Shown: one piece after another, positions 61,401 through 64,000 of the stretch
How the letters are laid out: every line of letters starts with the position of its first letter
How positions within the stretch are numbered: the first letter of the stretch is position 1
Assembly (NCBI GenBank): GCA_006383075.2
Contig: SMNH02000014.1
Span: 43,944-107,943, forward strand
Source of the DNA: Kordia sp. TARA_039_SRF
GTDB taxonomy: Bacteria; Bacteroidota; Bacteroidia; Flavobacteriales; Flavobacteriaceae
DNA length: 64,000 nt
Reading direction: 5' to 3'
The notes under the pieces: model-generated
Database searches by the model: none
Seen by the model: the letters and a program-made list of their open reading frames with translations, nothing else
What the model was told of the DNA's origin: nothing
Position numbers and translations under genes: made by a program

Positions 61401-61945
61401 TCTAAGTCTTCAATTTCATCTTCTAAAAATTCTGCGTATTCTTTGAGCTTTTCAACAGGATAATCTCCTTTGATATTGATATTCAGAATTGGCGTTTCTT
61501 CCGAAATATTTAAGTCAAACACATTCGGTTCTACTTTGGCGCCGTTGAATGTTGGCCAATCTTCGCCACCTTTTTCAGTATCAACCTTGTCTTTAATTTT
61601 GGTTTTGGCTTCTTCAACCGTAATATCTTCGTCAAATTCGACAATGATGATTCCATAATCTTCTTGCGAGGTAGAAATAACTTCCACCACATTACTGATA
61701 TTTTTGATTTGGTCTTCGAGCGGATCAACAATCAGTTTTTCTATATCTTCGGCAGTGTTTCCTGGATAAATGGTACTGATGTATATTTTGGTTTCCTTTA
61801 TTTCAGGAAAGTTTTCCCTTGGCATGCTAAAGTACGCGGAAAGTCCGAGTACTAACAGCAATCCCATGATGATGTAGATAATGGTAGGATTATCTATTGC
61901 CCAAGAGGATAATTTGAATTCCTTGTTTATTTTTTTGTCCGACAT
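58406..61945 (-). CDS. Efflux RND transporter permease subunit
   Basis: The inner-membrane pump of a tripartite efflux system, 1179 residues. AcrB/HAE-type features: helix 1 at ~18-36 (PTIIYIIMGLLLVLGLSAYF), large periplasmic domain, then the TM4 core GLGMLVDNGIVVVENVYRLMDE with the charged proton-relay Asp near residue 407, and a repeated second half (GIISLAGIVVNNGVVLLDYTQ). It lies 6 bases downstream of the adaptor gene, in an operon TolC-adaptor-pump. It is longer than typical RND pumps (1030-1050) because of a ~30-residue extra C-terminal tail and insertions near residues 500-560. Substrate unknown. Confidence 0.93.
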   Translation of the reverse strand: MSDKKINKEFKLSSWAIDNPTIIYIIMGLLLVLGLSAYFSMPRENFPEIKETKIYISTIYPGNTAEDIEKLIVDPLEDQIKNISNVVEVISTSQEDYGIIIVEFDEDITVEEAKTKIKDKVDTEKGGEDWPTFNGAKVEPNVFDLNISEETPILNINIKGDYPVEKLKEYAEFLEDEIEDLEQIKQVDIRGAQEKEVEVAVDIYKMMAAKVNFDDVRNAIANGNITVSAGNMITSGQRRTIRILGEIDDPKELNDFVVKSIDGPVYLRDIATVRFQEEDKTTYARESGKKVVMLDVKKRAGKNMVAAADEINKIVDKFKEDHKDLTVTITNDQSEKTINQVNDLVNNIIFGIILVVFVLMFFLGFRNALFVGLAIPMSMFMSFMILDLLGYTMNTMILFALIMGLGMLVDNGIVVVENVYRLMDEEGMSRIEAAKKGIGEIAFPIIISTLTTVAAFVPLGMWPGVMGQFMIYFPITLSVVLGSSLFVAIFINSMMVSQFMEVGERKLKVRQLLILSAVLVFLGILCYLIGGDAVGLGTLFIFIALMFWVYKYVLKPMARYFQKRILAALERTYERFLRFALTGWKSYAFSFGTFTLLIVTFMLFGQSIQSKRTSVEFFPDNKPNQIIVYIEYPQGTAIEKTNEITKDIEKRVYDVLNAEEYMDGERNFLVESAVSQVGEGAGNPQTDGGSAAEMPHKGKITASMREYKFRRGKDSEVLRKKVTEALKGIYPGVAISVEKDAVGPPVGYPINIELEGNDYTELIAEAERLRDLINSKNIAGIEELKIDVNKGKPAMQVVVDREKAGELGVSAGQVGQQLRNSLFGVKAAVYKEDGDDYDIYVRFNEENRYNKSSLFNQKLIFRNQMGQLKEIPVSAVTTQRNTSGFSAIKHNDYKRVVTVYSGLAPGYTDAGAIVDQIKKEIGDEFDVEDKGIKIDYTGQLEEQEKQMIFLMSAFFAGLGLIMLILIFQFSSISKPTIIMIAIFLSLIGVFGGLLITGASFVIMMTMMGIISLAGIVVNNGVVLLDYTQLLIDRKKHEMKIPKETYLPMPQVFEAVVKAGKARLRPVLLTAITTVLGLIPLAIGFNIDFFSLFSEFDPKIYIGGDNVIFWGPLAWTVIYGLIIATFLTLIIVPILFYLITKFKFWLFKSKRPVEIHSLINDNNNDDDNSINEVDLPIETV

Positions 61946-61951
61946 AGGTTT

Positions 61952-63121
61952 TTATTTTTCTAAAATCGTTACTTCTTGTCCGTTATTTACTGTTCTTGCA
62001 CCAGCATTTATGACTGCATCTCCGTTTTGTAAACCATCAACTACTTCGATGTAATCACCTTGCGTTTTGCCTGTGATAATCTTTCTTATTTTTGCTTTTG
62101 CAGTTTCGCCTTGAATAGAATCGGCAACAAACACATATTGCTCGCCATCCGCATTTTCTGAAATTACACTTTGTGGTACTAGAACGGCTTTCGGATTGGT
62201 ATAGTCGTTGATTTTTAACTTTGCTGTTAGGTTTGGTTTGATATTTCCGTCCTTGTTTGGCACTGCTATTTCTACTTTGAAGGTACGGTTGTTTGGATCG
62301 ATAAAATCTGCCGCTTGGCGAATTTTTGCTGGAATTGTTTCTCCTAATACAGGAAAATATACTTCCACGTTTTTTCCTTCTGTAACACTGGTTAAGTATT
62401 TTTCAGGAATCACCGCTTCAATGTACATATCGCGTAAGTTTACAATACGAATCAACTGCGATTGTCCTGCAGCAACTACTGAGCCTTGCTCTGTAATGAC
62501 ATCGTCAATAATACCTGAAAATGGTGCTGTAACAGCCGTTTTTGCCAATTGAGTTTTTAATTGATCCACTGCTTTTTGTTGCGCTTCGTAAGCTGATTTT
62601 GCTTGTAAAAACTGAATTTCCGAACCAATTTTTTGATCCCACAACCTTTTTTGTCGCTCATACGTCGTTTTGGCTAAGTCTGCTTGAATTTGCAATTGTG
62701 CTACTTGCTGTCCCAAACCGCCATCGTCGATTCTTGCTAAAATTTGTCCTTTGGAAACGCGTTGTCCTTCTTTTACAAATACTTGTTTTAGGATTCCGCT
62801 ATATTCTGGTGTAATGACAATATTTTTCTTGGTATCTACACTTCCTTGTAATTCTAAGTAGTGATTGAACACACTGTCTTTTACAGAAAACACCGTAATA
62901 AAAGTTTTCTTTTTGGTAGGATTAATTTCTTCAATCGCTTCTGAAAGTTGCTTGATTTTTTCATCAAGTGCATTCTTTTCTTTCTTTAACGCCTCACGTT
63001 TTTCCGTAAGTTTATCAACGTCTTTTTCAGAGATTAATGTATCAATGTCTTTTTCTTTTCCGCCGCCGCAAGAAGCTAGCATCAATATTATAGGAAGAAG
63101 AAGTATATTTATTTTTCTCAT
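61952..63121 (-). CDS. Efflux RND transporter periplasmic adaptor
   Basis: The membrane-fusion protein joining pump and outer-membrane channel, 389 residues. Lipoprotein signal with lipobox LASC (LLPIILMLASCGGG). A coiled coil (~30-75, VDKLTEKREALKKEKNALDEKIKQL) precedes the lipoyl/barrel halves: VTPEYSGILKQVFVKEGQRVSKGQILARID near 100-130, a helical hairpin at ~135-190, then PFSGIIDDVITEQGSVVAAGQ and the beta-barrel ... IVNLRDMYIEAVIPEKYLTSV. The next gene is 6 bases away. Confidence 0.93.
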   Translation of the reverse strand: MRKINILLLPIILMLASCGGGKEKDIDTLISEKDVDKLTEKREALKKEKNALDEKIKQLSEAIEEINPTKKKTFITVFSVKDSVFNHYLELQGSVDTKKNIVITPEYSGILKQVFVKEGQRVSKGQILARIDDGGLGQQVAQLQIQADLAKTTYERQKRLWDQKIGSEIQFLQAKSAYEAQQKAVDQLKTQLAKTAVTAPFSGIIDDVITEQGSVVAAGQSQLIRIVNLRDMYIEAVIPEKYLTSVTEGKNVEVYFPVLGETIPAKIRQAADFIDPNNRTFKVEIAVPNKDGNIKPNLTAKLKINDYTNPKAVLVPQSVISENADGEQYVFVADSIQGETAKAKIRKIITGKTQGDYIEVVDGLQNGDAVINAGARTVNNGQEVTILEK

Positions 63122-63238
63122 TAGTATTGGATTTGCTTAGTGTTTTTTAAAGTTTATGTGTTTAGAAGTTGATGAGTTTATGAGTGTCTTAGTTGATGAG
63201 TAAAACTCAGTTCCTCAAGAACTCAACGACTTCCTACA

Positions 63239-64000
63239 TTAATTCGTTGTATTTAAAATAGTTTCTAGCGCTGCTTTTTTTGTAATTACATCTAGCATGG
63301 CTTGTAAATATTCTTGCTGTGCTGAATATAATTGTGTTTGTGCTTGGCGCAATTCAAAACTCGAACCGACACCTTCAAAAAATTTCACTTCATTTTTCTT
63401 TTCGATACGTTCTGAAAGGTTCAAATTTTTCTTTGCAGTTTCGTATTCTTCAATGGCTAATTGATAATCGCTTTTGGCAGAAGCAATTTGAAATTTTAAT
63501 TGCTGTTCGACTTCAATCAAATCATCTTGCGATTTTTCCAAATTAATTTTTGCACGTTGTGTGGAAGCGCTTCGTTGTAAAGAACTGAAAATTGGAATCT
63601 TTAAACTGAATCCGAAAGAGGCAATTCCCAACCAAGTTTGATTGTTTGTAAAAAACTCAAAATCTTCTCCGTTTCCTAAATACGAACCTGTTAAAAATCC
63701 GCTCAAAGAAGGCAATGCTTTGCTTTTTTCTAATTTTACCAACAATTCTTTTGAGCGCGTATCGTTTGCTGCAATGCGATAATCAATCGTTTTGGTAATA
63801 TCTTCATCCGCTTCTAAAAGTGATGGCGTAATATTTTGAAATGTCAATGTTGGTAAGGTGTCTGTAAGCGTAGTTTCGGCGTTTACATCAATTCCCAGCG
63901 TAATATTAAACATCTGATATGCCAAATCGCGAAGACGCTCCATATTGCGCAAATTACTCTTAATGCTAGCAAGCGTAATTTCGAGCTGCTCTACATCTTC
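63239..64000 (-). CDS. TolC-family outer-membrane efflux protein (partial, N-terminus beyond window)
   Basis: The open frame continues to the window edge with no start; at least 253 residues are visible, the C-terminal half of a TolC-type channel. Paired long helices are visible: RSKELLVKLEKSKALPSLSGFLTGSYLGNG, then FSLKIPIFSSLQRSASTQRAKINLEKSQDDLIEVEQQLKFQIASAKSDYQLAIEEYETAKKN, then LRQAQTQLYSAQQEYLQAMLDVITKKAALE. It lies upstream of the adaptor and pump genes on the same strand, so the three form an export operon. The 117 bases between it and the adaptor gene (63122-63238) hold only short ATGAG-type repeats. Confidence 0.92.
   Translation of the reverse strand, partial: EDVEQLEITLASIKSNLRNMERLRDLAYQMFNITLGIDVNAETTLTDTLPTLTFQNITPSLLEADEDITKTIDYRIAANDTRSKELLVKLEKSKALPSLSGFLTGSYLGNGEDFEFFTNNQTWLGIASFGFSLKIPIFSSLQRSASTQRAKINLEKSQDDLIEVEQQLKFQIASAKSDYQLAIEEYETAKKNLNLSERIEKKNEVKFFEGVGSSFELRQAQTQLYSAQQEYLQAMLDVITKKAALETILNTTN

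Noticed and set aside
1..64000. CRISPR, tRNA, rRNA, insertion sequences and prophage
   Set aside because: No regular direct repeats with spacers, no clover-leaf with CCA-end, no transposase or integrase frames were found.

Overview
The window is an AT-rich stretch of chromosome from a member of the Bacteroidetes, most likely a marine Flavobacteriaceae close to Kordia (genus is an inference). Evidence: type IX secretion (T9SS) C-terminal sorting domains on three proteins; many promoters with the Bacteroidetes -7 box TAnnTTTG; a fused HemC-HemD; a BrxA/BrxB bacilliredoxin; GG-leader peptide precursors of the kind common in Kordia; and family-typical proteins such as DUF3109, DUF6503 and a MarC protein. 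I see no rRNA, tRNA, CRISPR array, insertion sequence, prophage or integrase. It reads as core chromosome with small accessory genes and many non-coding repeats between genes.

Layout. 1-11.5 kb is a heme block: hemCD and hemA (minus, overlapping ATGA), a divergent AraC regulator, a class V PLP enzyme, a very large TraB/GumN protein, then hemH overlapping a MATE exporter. 11.7-17.8 kb has a BNR/sortilin-like secreted protein directly coupled to hemJ, then a membrane histidine kinase and a crotonase. 18-24 kb has tandem T9SS paralogs, a PA0069-type radical SAM protein, two small exported proteins, a second AraC regulator and a short GG-leader peptide. 24-33 kb has an HD hydrolase, PlsC, bacilliredoxin, a TerB-DnaJ protein, HupE-like protein, a second (Cys-rich) GG-leader peptide, dCMP deaminase, S41 protease, a half-size flavoprotein and MarC. 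33-46 kb has DUF3109, nrdB-nrdA, a PiT-PhoU-like phosphate transporter, dGTPase and a large T9SS BNR protein. 46-58 kb has DUF1801, dxs, tadA, a cold-shock protein, a ClC channel lacking its gating glutamate, a lipoprotein with a histidine in almost every heptad, a TPR lipoprotein pair and aspS. 58-64 kb is an RND efflux operon (TolC-adaptor-pump, minus), the TolC gene running off the right edge.

How it works together. Tetrapyrrole synthesis is covered by HemA, HemC/HemD, HemJ and HemH, in several transcription units with an AraC-type regulator in between. NrdAB, Dgt and dCMP deaminase all act on dNTP pools. The RND operon is a complete tripartite pump.

The most unusual items are the His-heptad lipoprotein (53287-53808), the two orphan GG-leader peptides (23968-24141 and 27981-28178), the ClC protein with Leu in place of the gating Glu, and several families of short intergenic inverted repeats whose copies differ by compensatory base changes, which suggests selection on RNA or DNA hairpins.
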